Notes under the pieces: model-generated
What the model was told of the DNA's origin: nothing
The model's input: the letters and a program-made list of their open reading frames with translations, nothing else
The model's database searches: none
Position numbers and translations under genes: made by a program
Origin: Chloroflexota bacterium
GTDB lineage: Bacteria; Chloroflexota; Anaerolineae; Aggregatilineales; Phototrophicaceae
Direction: 5' to 3'
DNA length: 6,653 nt
Assembly (NCBI GenBank): GCA_023392115.1
Contig: JAEVZT010000446.1
Location: forward strand, 1-6,653
Part shown: positions 1 through 5,729 of the stretch, one piece after another
Layout: the number at the start of each line of letters is the position of its first letter
Position numbering within the stretch: position 1 is the stretch's first letter

Positions 1-459
1 GGGTTCTGGCAGTTCGTGCATTTCGTAGGAGAAGAAGCCGAAGCCGTAATGCGGCGACAGCGTCTCGTAGATCAGTTCGGCGACGCGCGCCAGTTCGCGG
101 ACGCGCGCGGCATCGGTCGGGCGGTTGATCGACGACGTGCGGACGGAGAGAAACAGGCGGCGCGGATCGTTCGGGTCGAAGCCGAACGCCAGCCGGAAAG
201 CTTCGTCGTCCTCGAATTCCATCCAGTAGCCGTTGTATCGCGCGGCGGCACGCATGGCGTTGCGCCACGCGTTCGCGAGCGTCTCCGGCGAATTCGGCAC
301 GTAGATGTCGCCCGGCGAGTCGTCGCAGACAATCGCCTTCTTCAGGAATTGGAAGCGGTCGCCTTCCGCGATGCGCTCCATCAACCGGAGGATCGGCGCG
401 TGATCGGTCAGGCGTCCGTCGGGAAAGTCGAATACAAGGTATGTCGTTTGTCCAGCCAT
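1..459 (-). CDS. Hypothetical protein, 3' end cut off by the window edge
   Basis: An open frame runs from an ATG at 459 to the left edge without a stop, giving the first 153 residues; the C-terminus is outside the window. The protein starts MAGQTTYLVFDFPDGRLTDH and is soluble-looking: mixed charge, many aromatic residues, no signal peptide and no membrane segment. A probable helix (about residues 57-72, ETLANAWRNAMRAAAR) precedes an acidic stretch MEFEDDEAFRLAFGFDPNDP and a strand-like LFLSVRTSS. A second helix (about 118-133) leads into SPHYGFGFFSYEMHELPEP. I do not recognise the family. An in-frame TAG ten codons upstream limits the start to this ATG or a less likely TTG at 480; a GAAGG about 14 bases upstream is a weak ribosome binding site. 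It lies beyond the ribosomal terminator, so it is probably a separate transcription unit. Codon use and GC look like its neighbours, which supports a real gene; function is unknown. Confidence 0.75.
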   Translation of the reverse strand, partial: MAGQTTYLVFDFPDGRLTDHAPILRLMERIAEGDRFQFLKKAIVCDDSPGDIYVPNSPETLANAWRNAMRAAARYNGYWMEFEDDEAFRLAFGFDPNDPRRLFLSVRTSSINRPTDAARVRELARVAELIYETLSPHYGFGFFSYEMHELPEP

Positions 460-486
460 GTCACAGCCTGTCGCCTTCAACCGCTA

Positions 487-524
487 CAAACAAAAACAGG
501 CAAGGGGATAAATCCGCCTTGCCT
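487..524 (-). terminator. Rho-independent terminator ending the ribosomal-protein cluster
   Basis: On the minus strand AGGCAAGG and CCTTGCCT (plus 517-524 and 498-505) form a perfect 8-bp stem. It can extend inward with GGA/TCC (plus 513-515 and 506-508) across a single bulged base. The stem is followed directly by GTTTTTGTTT. It begins about 29 bases after the rpsI stop codon, the classical arrangement for an intrinsic terminator, and separates the cluster from the unknown gene at the left edge. No comparable T-tailed hairpin was seen elsewhere in the window. Confidence 0.88.
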
Positions 525-552
525 ATCAACTACAACAGAATAACCCCAGCCG

Positions 553-948
553 TTAACGCTTGGTGTAGGTCGGGGCTTTACGCGCGCGCTTGAGACCGGG
601 CTTCTTGCGTTCCTTGATGCGCGCGTCGCGGGTGAGCAGATCCGCCTGACGAAGCTGCGGACGCAGCTCAGGGTCGATCTTGAGCAGCGCGCGGGCGATG
701 CCGAGGCGAATCGCGTCGCGCTGACCGGTGACGCCGCCACCATTGACATGAACGGAGATGTCATAGCCCCGTTCCTGCCCGATGGTCGTCAGCGGCTGGA
801 GCAGAATTTCCATGTCGCCGGCGCGCGAGATAAACTCGTTGCCGTCGCGGTCGTTGATGACGATGCGTCCCGTCCCACCGGGGAACAGGCGAACGCGCGC
901 AGTAGCTTCCTTGCGCCGCCCAATGCCTTCGTAGTACTGTGCCGACAT
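553..948 (-). CDS. rpsI: 30S ribosomal protein S9
   Basis: This 131-residue protein is a full-length S9 of the small-subunit head; in the known family its C-terminal tail reaches toward the P-site tRNA. The sequence shows the family hallmarks: N-terminal YYEGIGRRKEATARVRLFPG, central VHVNGGGVTGQRDAIRLGIARAL, and basic C-terminus LLTRDARIKERKKPGLKRARKAPTYTKR. The last of these ends in the S9-type aromatic-x-KR tail. The ATG start has a strong AGGAGAG ribosome binding site (953-959) six bases after its AGGAG core. It begins 13 bases after the rplM stop, the near-universal rplM-rpsI pair, and is the last gene before the terminator. Confidence 0.97.
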   Translation of the reverse strand: MSAQYYEGIGRRKEATARVRLFPGGTGRIVINDRDGNEFISRAGDMEILLQPLTTIGQERGYDISVHVNGGGVTGQRDAIRLGIARALLKIDPELRPQLRQADLLTRDARIKERKKPGLKRARKAPTYTKR

Positions 949-961
949 TTGACTCTCCTAA

Positions 962-1402
962 TTACTTTTCCAGCTTGAGCGCGACCGGCTTCTGCGCTTC
1001 GTGCGGGTGGTTCGGTCCGGCGTAGACCTTCAGCTTCTTGATCATCTGATGACCGAGAGCGCTCTTCGGCAGCATGCCCGCGACCGCGTCCGCGATCGGG
1101 CGATCCGGGTGGCGTTCCAGCTGCTCGCGCAGGGTCGTTTCGGTCAAGCCGCCCTGATATTTCGAGTGGCGGTAGTACTTCTTGTCGTCAAGGCGGTTGC
1201 CCGTCACGCGAATCTTCTCCGCGTTGATGACGATCACGAAATCACCGGTGTCCAAATGCGGGACGAAATACGGCTTGTGCTTGCCGCGCAAGAGGTGAGC
1301 GATCCGTGAGGCGAGACGCCCCAGCGTTTGCCCTTCGGCATCGATCACCCACCACGTCCGCTCGATATCCGTCGGCTTCGTCGAGTAGGTTTTCACTATC
1401 AT
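962..1402 (-). CDS. rplM: 50S ribosomal protein L13
   Basis: The 146-residue product ([20 protein letters not shown]...) is an L13, an early-assembly large-subunit protein. Recognisable segments are [27 protein letters not shown] (about 17-43), [22 protein letters not shown] (49-70), [13 protein letters not shown] (73-85), and the signature [31 protein letters not shown] (109-139). I chose the ATG at 1402 because the mature family begins near M-K-T-[YF] and an AGAGGAT ribosome binding site (1411-1417) lies nine bases upstream. The open frame continues upstream as far as 1672, but that extension overlaps truA and does not look like protein. It follows truA by 44 bases and precedes rpsI by 13. 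In E. coli L13 represses its own operon through the mRNA leader; whether that happens here is not visible. Confidence 0.97.
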   Translation of the reverse strand: MIVKTYSTKPTDIERTWWVIDAEGQTLGRLASRIAHLLRGKHKPYFVPHLDTGDFVIVINAEKIRVTGNRLDDKKYYRHSKYQGGLTETTLREQLERHPDRPIADAVAGMLPKSALGHQMIKKLKVYAGPNHPHEAQKPVALKLEK

Positions 1403-1416
1403 GTCTTTACATCCTC

Positions 1417-1437
1417 TGCGGGCGTCTCTTTCCCGCA
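1417..1437 (-). promoter_or_regulatory. Small hairpin abutting the rplM ribosome binding site
   Basis: In the 44-base truA-rplM gap, TGCGGG and CCCGCA (6 bp, 9-base loop) form a hairpin whose downstream arm touches the AGAGGAT ribosome binding site of rplM, sharing one base. A structure at this place could modulate rplM-rpsI translation. The stem is short and might be chance in GC-rich DNA. No T-tract follows, so it is not a terminator. Confidence 0.3.
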
Positions 1438-1446
1438 ACACTCTTT

Positions 1447-2208
1447 TCAGTAAACCACCCTGACCAGCGTCAACCCCTGCGGCGGCGCGACAGTCACCGA
1501 CTGCGCGAGCTGCGCGCTCTGGAAGATGCGTCTGAAGTCGTCGAGCGCCATTCGCCCGCGTCCGACATCCACCATCATCCCGACGATCCGGCGTACCATG
1601 TGCTGCAAAAAAGCGTTCGCTTCGATGCAGTACGTCCAGCGGCTGCCGGAGGTATCGGGCTGCCGTGTCCATTCCGAGCGCAGCACCCGTCTGATGGTGC
1701 TGTCGCCCTGCGGCGGCTTGCCGAACGCCGCGAAATCGTGTTCGCCGATGATCAGCGCCGCTGCCCCTGCCATCGCCTCACCGTCAAGCGGCGGACGAAC
1801 CTGCCAAGCGCAGCGCCGGATCAGCGGATTTCGCTGCGACGACTCGTATAGGGTGTACCTGTAAACGCGCGATACCGCGTCGTAACGCGGATGAAAGTCC
1901 GGCGCTTCCGCCGCCTTCAGGTCTTGGAGCGCGATGTCGTCTGGCAGGACAGCGTTGATCGCCCGCAAAAGAGCTTCAGCGCTGTGCTTCCAGCCGACAT
2001 CAAACGCGATGACCTGCCCGACCGCATGGACGCCGGTGTCCGTCCGCCCCGCCCCGATCACGCTGACCGTTTGCCCGCTCACGCTGGCGACAGCCTGTTC
2101 GACCGCCGCCTGAATGGTGGGAAACCCTTCCGCCTGCCGTTGGAAGCCGAGGTACGCTGTGCCGTCGTAGGCGAGCGTCCCCCGGTAGCGGATCAACGGG
2201 ACGTTCAC
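1447..2208 (-). CDS. truA: tRNA pseudouridine(38-40) synthase TruA
   Basis: TruA isomerises uridines 38, 39 and 40 of the tRNA anticodon arm to pseudouridine. The 253-residue protein has the family layout: N-terminal [19 protein letters not shown], then [15 protein letters not shown] with the catalytic aspartate at residue 57. The middle has [35 protein letters not shown] (about 87-121). The second domain carries HDFAAFGKP and [21 protein letters not shown], a TruA signature. The start is a GTG at 2208, three bases after the rplQ stop. No nearby ATG fits and no strong ribosome binding site is visible, so translation is probably coupled to rplQ. truA beside rplQ and rplM is a common arrangement outside Proteobacteria; in Bacillus an ECF transporter trio lies between rplQ and truA, and here it is absent. 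Confidence 0.97.
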   Translation of the reverse strand: MNVPLIRYRGTLAYDGTAYLGFQRQAEGFPTIQAAVEQAVASVSGQTVSVIGAGRTDTGVHAVGQVIAFDVGWKHSAEALLRAINAVLPDDIALQDLKAAEAPDFHPRYDAVSRVYRYTLYESSQRNPLIRRCAWQVRPPLDGEAMAGAAALIIGEHDFAAFGKPPQGDSTIRRVLRSEWTRQPDTSGSRWTYCIEANAFLQHMVRRIVGMMVDVGRGRMALDDFRRIFQSAQLAQSVTVAPPQGLTLVRVVY

Positions 2209-2211
2209 GGC

Positions 2212-2604
2212 TTAACTCTGCTGGCGATCCACCAGTTCAAGCAAAACCATCGGCGCGGCGTCACCCTTGCGCGGTCCAAGCTTGAGGACGCGCGTGTAAC
2301 CGCCCGGTCGGTCTGCGTAGCGCGGCGCGATCGTGTCGAACAGCTTGCCGACCACTTCGCGCTTGTTGTACAAACGGCTCGCCGCGATTCGGCGGGCGTG
2401 AACGCCGCGCGCCGGATCGGGGTGCGCCAGACCGCGCTTCGCCAGCGTGATCAGTTTCTCGACGTAGTCGCGGACGAACGCGGCTTTCGCCTCAGTCGTC
2501 TCGATGCGCTCGTGCTCGATCAACGCCAGCGCCAGCGCGCGCATCAGCGCTTTACGCTCGCCGGTGTCCCGTTTTAGATGCTTGCCTTTAACGCGATGTC
2601 GCAT
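2212..2604 (-). CDS. rplQ: 50S ribosomal protein L17
   Basis: This 130-residue protein is a complete L17, a large-subunit protein near the peptide exit tunnel. The N-terminal block [58 protein letters not shown] is diagnostic. It is followed by [51 protein letters not shown], with the usual GGYTR and RKGDAAPM elements. The ATG lies 11 bases after the rpoA stop. The ribosome binding site AAGGG (2613-2617) overlaps that stop codon (TAAGGG), suggesting coupled synthesis with the alpha subunit, as in the usual rpoA-rplQ pair. Confidence 0.97.
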   Translation of the reverse strand: MRHRVKGKHLKRDTGERKALMRALALALIEHERIETTEAKAAFVRDYVEKLITLAKRGLAHPDPARGVHARRIAASRLYNKREVVGKLFDTIAPRYADRPGGYTRVLKLGPRKGDAAPMVLLELVDRQQS

Positions 2605-2615
2605 GATTGTATCCC

Positions 2616-3611
2616 TTAGTCATTCACCTGAGTCGGGGTCTCGTAGCTCTGCTCGAGATAACCCTTCTCCTTGAGTTTCACCACCAGCTCGTCCAGCGAC
2701 TTCTCGCCGAAGTTGCGGATTGCCAGCATCGCATCGGGTCCGCGGTCGAGCATGTCGAGCACATCGCCAACCGTCGTAATGCCGGTGCGCTTGAGCGAGT
2801 TGAACACGCGCACGCTCAAGTCAAGCTCTTCGATCGGCTTTTCGTACAGCGCGGGCTGACGTCCATCAGCGTCGTCCATGCCCATCTCGTCGCCGCCGAC
2901 ATAATCGCCGGGCATCGCGCCGGGCATCGCGCCGCCGATGACGGTCAGATGCTTCATGAGAATCTGCGCCGACTGATTGAGCGCGTCTTCCGGGCGAACG
3001 GTGCCGTCCGTCCAGATTTCGATGATCAGCTTGTCGTAGTTCGTGCGCTGACCCACGCGCGCCCGCTCGACCTCGAAATTCACGCGCCGGATCGGGCTGA
3101 AGATCGCGTCGACAGGCAGCTCGCCGATCGGCAGACGCCCGCGTTCTTCCGCCGGGCTGTAGCCGCGCCCCGCCTGCACCTCAAACTCCATCTCGATGTG
3201 AGCGTCGGGGGAGTCGGCGGTGAACAGGTAGAGATCGGTGTTGATGATGTTGACTTCCGGCTGGGGAACGATGTCCGCCGCAGTCACCGTGCCTTCGCCA
3301 CGATGATCGAGCCGCATACGCGCGCTTTCAACGCCTTCGACGAGGTGCAGGCGAAGCTGCTTGACCTGAAGGATGAGCTGCGTCATATCCTCGCGCACGT
3401 TCGGAATCGCCGAGAATTCGTGGTGGACATCCGAGACGCGAATGCTCGTCACTGCCGCGCCGGGCAGCGACGACAGGAGAACCCGTCGAAGCGCGGTTCC
3501 GAGCGTCAGCCCATAGCCGCTTTCCAGCGGGCTGATGGTAAAGCGCCCGTAATTCCGGGTGGTGGCATCGCTCTCGACCTTGTGAGGCAACACCATGTTA
3601 TTCATGACCAT
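2616..3611 (-). CDS. rpoA: DNA-directed RNA polymerase subunit alpha
   Basis: The alpha subunit dimerises to nucleate RNA polymerase assembly, and its C-terminal domain contacts promoter UP elements and activators. The product is about 331 residues, normal for the family. The N-terminal domain (about 15-226) has the core-assembly motif [24 protein letters not shown], with Arg42/43 near E. coli Arg45. The C-terminal domain has [23 protein letters not shown] and [21 protein letters not shown]. It keeps the DNA-contacting Arg268 and Asn271 (E. coli Arg265 and Asn268) and the Lys304-Ser305 pair. The linker is Gly/Met/Asp-rich with a GAMP-GAMP repeat. The start is uncertain: ATG at 3611 is preferred (GAGA seven bases upstream), but TTG at 3617 sits nine bases from GAGGGG (3627-3632), and ATGs at 3605 and 3596 are also in frame. 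It follows rpsK by about 30 bases without an intervening rpsD. Confidence 0.96.
   Translation of the reverse strand: MVMNNMVLPHKVESDATTRNYGRFTISPLESGYGLTLGTALRRVLLSSLPGAAVTSIRVSDVHHEFSAIPNVREDMTQLILQVKQLRLHLVEGVESARMRLDHRGEGTVTAADIVPQPEVNIINTDLYLFTADSPDAHIEMEFEVQAGRGYSPAEERGRLPIGELPVDAIFSPIRRVNFEVERARVGQRTNYDKLIIEIWTDGTVRPEDALNQSAQILMKHLTVIGGAMPGAMPGDYVGGDEMGMDDADGRQPALYEKPIEELDLSVRVFNSLKRTGITTVGDVLDMLDRGPDAMLAIRNFGEKSLDELVVKLKEKGYLEQSYETPTQVND
2907..2934 (-). repeat. 12-base tandem repeat inside the rpoA linker
   Basis: On the plus strand GCCGGGCATCGC occurs twice in perfect tandem (2907-2918, 2919-2930), followed by the first four bases of a third copy. In frame it encodes the doubled GAMP in [10 protein letters not shown], within the flexible linker between the two alpha-subunit domains. 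The linker tolerates length changes, so replication slippage is the likely origin. Confidence 0.85.
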
Positions 3612-3642
3612 AACCAAATCTCGCGTCCCCTCAAACTACAGG

Positions 3643-4056
3643 CTATACACGGCGCTTCTTTGGCGGACGAACCCCGTTATGCGGAACAGGGGTCAAATCG
3701 GTAATCGAGCGCACCTTCAAACCGCTCGCCTGAATAGCGCGGATCGCTGCCTCGCGTCCCGGTCCGGGACCCTTGACGAACACGTCGACTTCCTGCATGC
3801 CGTGCTGCTGCGCGTTGTCCGACGCAGCTTGCGCGGCGACGCGGGCGGCATAGGGCGTGCTCTTGCGGCTGCCCTTGAAGCCGGACGTGCCGGCGCTCGC
3901 CCACGCGACGACATTGCCCGACTGGTCGCTCAGCGAAACGATCGTGTTATTGAAGGTCGCAAAAATATGCGCCTGCCCATAAGGAATGTTCTTGACAGCC
4001 TTCTTGGTAGTGGCGCGACGACCACCACCTCGCCTTGTTGCCGGTGTACGTGGCAT
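3643..4056 (-). CDS. rpsK: 30S ribosomal protein S11
   Basis: This 137-residue protein is S11 of the small-subunit platform, close to the E-site mRNA. A basic N-terminal tail ([25 protein letters not shown]) leads into [47 protein letters not shown]. This is followed by the signature [44 protein letters not shown]. The ATG at 4056 has a GGAGAA ribosome binding site (4062-4067), with seven bases between GGAG and the start. The stop is TAG. Upstream, 141 bases separate it from rpsM, far more than elsewhere in this cluster, and that spacer holds three hairpins. Downstream comes rpoA directly; rpsD, which sits here in E. coli, is missing, as in Bacillus. Confidence 0.97.
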   Translation of the reverse strand: MPRTPATRRGGGRRATTKKAVKNIPYGQAHIFATFNNTIVSLSDQSGNVVAWASAGTSGFKGSRKSTPYAARVAAQAASDNAQQHGMQEVDVFVKGPGPGREAAIRAIQASGLKVRSITDLTPVPHNGVRPPKKRRV

Positions 4057-4197
4057 ATCAGTTCTCCAGACGGAATCTTACGGTAAGATGCGCCCTACCG
4101 GGTTGGCGAGGGCGCACTCGTTTGTGAACAGGTGATCAGTTGACAGCGAAACCGCGCCCCGGTCGAAACCGGAAGCGCAGCCGCCGCAAACTCATAG
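4057..4197 (-). promoter_or_regulatory. Structured spacer (three hairpins) upstream of rpsK
   Basis: This 141-base non-coding stretch is much longer than the other spacers between the ribosomal genes (3-44 bases). In transcription order it can form a 5-bp CCGGT/ACCGG stem closed by a TTCG tetraloop (4159-4172). Next is a perfect 8-bp stem AGTGCGCCCT-type, core TGCGCCCT/AGGGCGCA, with a 12-base loop (4089-4116). Last is a perfect ATCTTAC/GTAAGAT hairpin (4075-4089), ending eight bases before the rpsK ribosome binding site. None carries a T-tract, so a terminator is unlikely. A translational operator for a ribosomal protein or an RNA-processing site are the plausible roles; I do not recognise a described motif, and I see no good promoter in it. 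Confidence 0.5.
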
Positions 4198-4584
4198 TTA
4201 TTTCTTCGTCGCGCCGCGACGACGACCACGACCGGGAACCGTCTTTTTCGGTCCCTTGCGGGTGCGGGCATTCGTGCGGGTACGCTGACCACGGAGCGGC
4301 AGGTTGCGACGATGACGCAGACCACGATAAGCGCCAATTTCCGACAAACGTTTGATATTGAGCTGCACCTGACGGCGCAGGTCACCTTCAACAGTCAGAC
4401 CGCCGATCGCGTCGCGCAGGGCTTGCAATTCGGCTTCGGTAAGATCGCGCACACGGGTATCTGGATTCACGCCCGCCTGAGCAACCATCTGCTTGCTCGT
4501 CGAACGACCGATCCCGTAGATGTAGGTGAGCGCAATCTCGACACGCTTATCACGAGGCAGATCGACACCTTCAATACGAGCCAT
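4198..4584 (-). CDS. rpsM: 30S ribosomal protein S13
   Basis: The 128-residue product is S13 of the small-subunit head, which in the known family forms intersubunit bridges and contacts P-site tRNA through its C-terminal tail. It opens [30 protein letters not shown], the usual start, with a helix-two-turn-helix region [22 protein letters not shown]. Its signature is [35 protein letters not shown], and the tail is very basic ([10 protein letters not shown]). The ATG at 4584 is preceded by AGGGAAGGGAAG (4594-4605), which holds two overlapping ribosome binding sequences. The gap from rpmJ is 24 bases, so the two are surely cotranscribed. Confidence 0.97.
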   Translation of the reverse strand: MARIEGVDLPRDKRVEIALTYIYGIGRSTSKQMVAQAGVNPDTRVRDLTEAELQALRDAIGGLTVEGDLRRQVQLNIKRLSEIGAYRGLRHRRNLPLRGQRTRTNARTRKGPKKTVPGRGRRRGATKK

Positions 4585-4608
4585 AAGCGATGACTTCCCT
4601 TCCCTGAG

Positions 4609-4722
4609 CTAACCCTGACGCTGCTTGTGCTTCGGGTTGCTGCAAATGACCATGACGTTCCCGTGACGCTTGATCACGCGGCATTTCGGGCAGCGTCGTT
4701 TCACGGATGCTGTAACACGCAT
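4609..4722 (-). CDS. rpmJ: 50S ribosomal protein L36
   Basis: This 37-residue protein is L36, the smallest large-subunit protein. It reads [20 protein letters not shown] then [17 protein letters not shown]. The zinc-binding set Cys11, Cys14, Cys27 and His32 is complete, so it is the zinc-containing (C+) type. I chose the ATG at 4722 because it matches the family N-terminus exactly; the frame stays open upstream to about 4800, but that extension runs through the promoter region. No strong ribosome binding site is visible. It is the first gene after the internal promoter and is followed by rpsM. infA, its usual upstream neighbour, is absent. Confidence 0.95.
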   Translation of the reverse strand: MRVTASVKRRCPKCRVIKRHGNVMVICSNPKHKQRQG

Positions 4723-4764
4723 GACACTACTCGCTCTCTCAAAAGCGTTCTTATCAGACGGTAG

Positions 4765-4793
4765 ATTATAATGGCTTTGAACGTTCGAGTCTA
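4765..4793 (-). promoter_or_regulatory. Sigma70-type promoter for rpmJ-rpsM-rpsK-rpoA...
   Basis: In the 106-base map-rpmJ gap the minus strand carries a perfect -10 hexamer TATAAT (4765-4770) and, 17 bases upstream, TAGACT (4788-4793), matching the -35 consensus TTGACA at four of six positions. Transcription would begin near 4758, leaving a 5' leader of about 35 bases before the rpmJ ATG. An 8-bp palindrome GAACGTTC (4779-4786) lies in the spacer between the hexamers and could be a repressor site or chance. The AT-rich patch stands out from its GC-rich surroundings, which strengthens the call. Confidence 0.7.
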
Positions 4794-4828
4794 CGGTCAA
4801 TTTAGACCCTCTGAACCCGGCGTAACCT

Positions 4829-5638
4829 TTAGGGCAGCGTCAGGATCAGCGGCTCGCCTTCAGTGACCGCGATTGTGTGCTCGAAGTGGGCGCACAGCGA
4901 CCCATCGCGCGAGACCACCGTCCATTTGTCGTCCAACTCGCGCGTTTCCGGTCGTCCGGCGTTGACCATCGGCTCAATGGCGAAGGTCATGCCGGGCTGC
5001 AAGCGGTAGCTCACCCACCCGCGCTGACGCGCGTGGCGGGGCCACCAGTTCGGCACCTGCGGTTCCTCGTGCATCTGCCGCCCAACGCCGTGTCCGGTGT
5101 ATTCGCGGACGACGCTGTAACCGTGTTTCTCGACGAACTGTTGAACTGCCATCGAAACGTCTTTCGTCTCGTTCGGCAGCACCGCCGCCTTGATGCCGAC
5201 GTATAACGCCTGCTCCGTGACATCCAGAAGCCGCTGTACCGCCGGCGCAATTTCGCCGACCCCCATCGTAAACGCCGAGTCGCCGACAAAGCCCTGATAG
5301 GTACAGCCGCAGTCGAGGCTGATGATATCGCCCTCTTTCAGGACGCGCTTGCCGGGAATGCCGTGAACAAGCTCGTTGTTGACCGACGCCGTGATCGACC
5401 CCGGGAAATCGGGTGCGTTCGGCTTCGGATAGCCGAGAAAGACTGGCGTCGCGCCGTGATCGCGGATCACCGTTTCGGCGATCTTGTCGAGTTCAGCGGT
5501 GGTCACGCCGGGGCGCACTGCTTCGCGCATCGCCTGATGCGCGCGCGCAACAATTCGTCCGGCTTCGCGCATGATGGCAAGTTCTTCCGACGTCTTCAGG
5601 TGGATCGTGCTGCTTCTTCTGACAGTATTCGTAGTCAT
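4829..5638 (-). CDS. map: Methionine aminopeptidase, type I
   Basis: This metalloenzyme removes the initiator methionine from new proteins at the ribosome. The 269-residue product has the pita-bread fold signatures: [21 protein letters not shown] near the N-terminus, [12 protein letters not shown] with His92, and [21 protein letters not shown]. The five metal ligands are all present: Asp109, Asp120, His183 (YTGHGVG), Glu222 (FAIEPMV) and Glu253 (HFEHT). Between PQVPNWW and LQPGMTF a basic segment [13 protein letters not shown] is a few residues longer than in E. coli. The N-terminus is about ten residues longer than the shortest family members and shows no extra zinc-finger domain. I prefer the ATG at 5638 over the GTG at 5659, because the latter lies inside the heptamer repeat array. 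It follows adk, its usual neighbour, but infA does not follow it. Confidence 0.96.
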   Translation of the reverse strand: MTTNTVRRSSTIHLKTSEELAIMREAGRIVARAHQAMREAVRPGVTTAELDKIAETVIRDHGATPVFLGYPKPNAPDFPGSITASVNNELVHGIPGKRVLKEGDIISLDCGCTYQGFVGDSAFTMGVGEIAPAVQRLLDVTEQALYVGIKAAVLPNETKDVSMAVQQFVEKHGYSVVREYTGHGVGRQMHEEPQVPNWWPRHARQRGWVSYRLQPGMTFAIEPMVNAGRPETRELDDKWTVVSRDGSLCAHFEHTIAVTEGEPLILTLP

Positions 5639-5651
5639 GTCACTTCGCTTC

Positions 5652-5686
5652 CAGTTCACAGTTTACAATCCACAGTTCACAGTCAG
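5652..5686. repeat. Heptanucleotide tandem array 1 (CAGTTCA type)
   Basis: Five consecutive 7-base units are read on the plus strand: CAGTTCA, CAGTTTA, CAATCCA, CAGTTCA and CAGTCAG. The phase is exact and all share CA at the start. The array lies between adk and map, immediately upstream of the map ribosome binding region. It resembles the short tandem heptamer repeats described from cyanobacteria and other bacteria; I assign it by pattern only. Confidence 0.85.
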
Positions 5687-5701
5687 AGAGTCGGGGTTCT
5701 A

Positions 5702-5729
5702 CTGTTCACTGTAAACTGTTTACTGTTAA
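5702..5729. repeat. Heptanucleotide tandem array 2 (CTGTTCA type), overlapping adk stop
   Basis: Four consecutive 7-base units are read on the plus strand: CTGTTCA, CTGTAAA, CTGTTTA and CTGTTAA. The last unit contributes the TAA stop codon of adk (5726-5728). It lies 15 bases from array 1. Part of it is inverted relative to that array: CAGTTTACA at 5659-5667 can pair with TGTAAACTG at 5710-5718, so the adk-map mRNA could fold into a hairpin here. Confidence 0.85.

Noticed and set aside
16..543. 175-codon open frame on the plus strand
   Set aside because: It is antisense to the unknown gene at 1-459 and runs through the terminator; composition is Arg/Ala/Val-rich as in other antisense shadows.
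1403..1672. N-terminal extension of L13
   Set aside because: The extension overlaps truA in another frame, whereas the ATG at 1402 matches the family N-terminus and has a ribosome binding site.
2607..3704. 365-codon open frame on the plus strand
   Set aside because: It lies antisense to the whole of rpoA, has no family features, and long antisense frames are expected opposite GC-rich genes.
4140..4145. Plus-strand TTGACA between rpsM and rpsK
   Set aside because: No -10 element lies at a suitable distance and no plus-strand gene follows.
4723..4800. N-terminal extension of L36
   Set aside because: It passes through the promoter region, and L36 proteins are about 37-38 residues.
4795..4800. 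TTGACC as -35 element of the rpmJ promoter
   Set aside because: It is 24 bases from TATAAT, too far; TAGACT at 17 bases fits better.
5652..5729. CRISPR-like repeats
   Set aside because: The units are 7 bases in direct tandem without spacers, and no cas gene is present.
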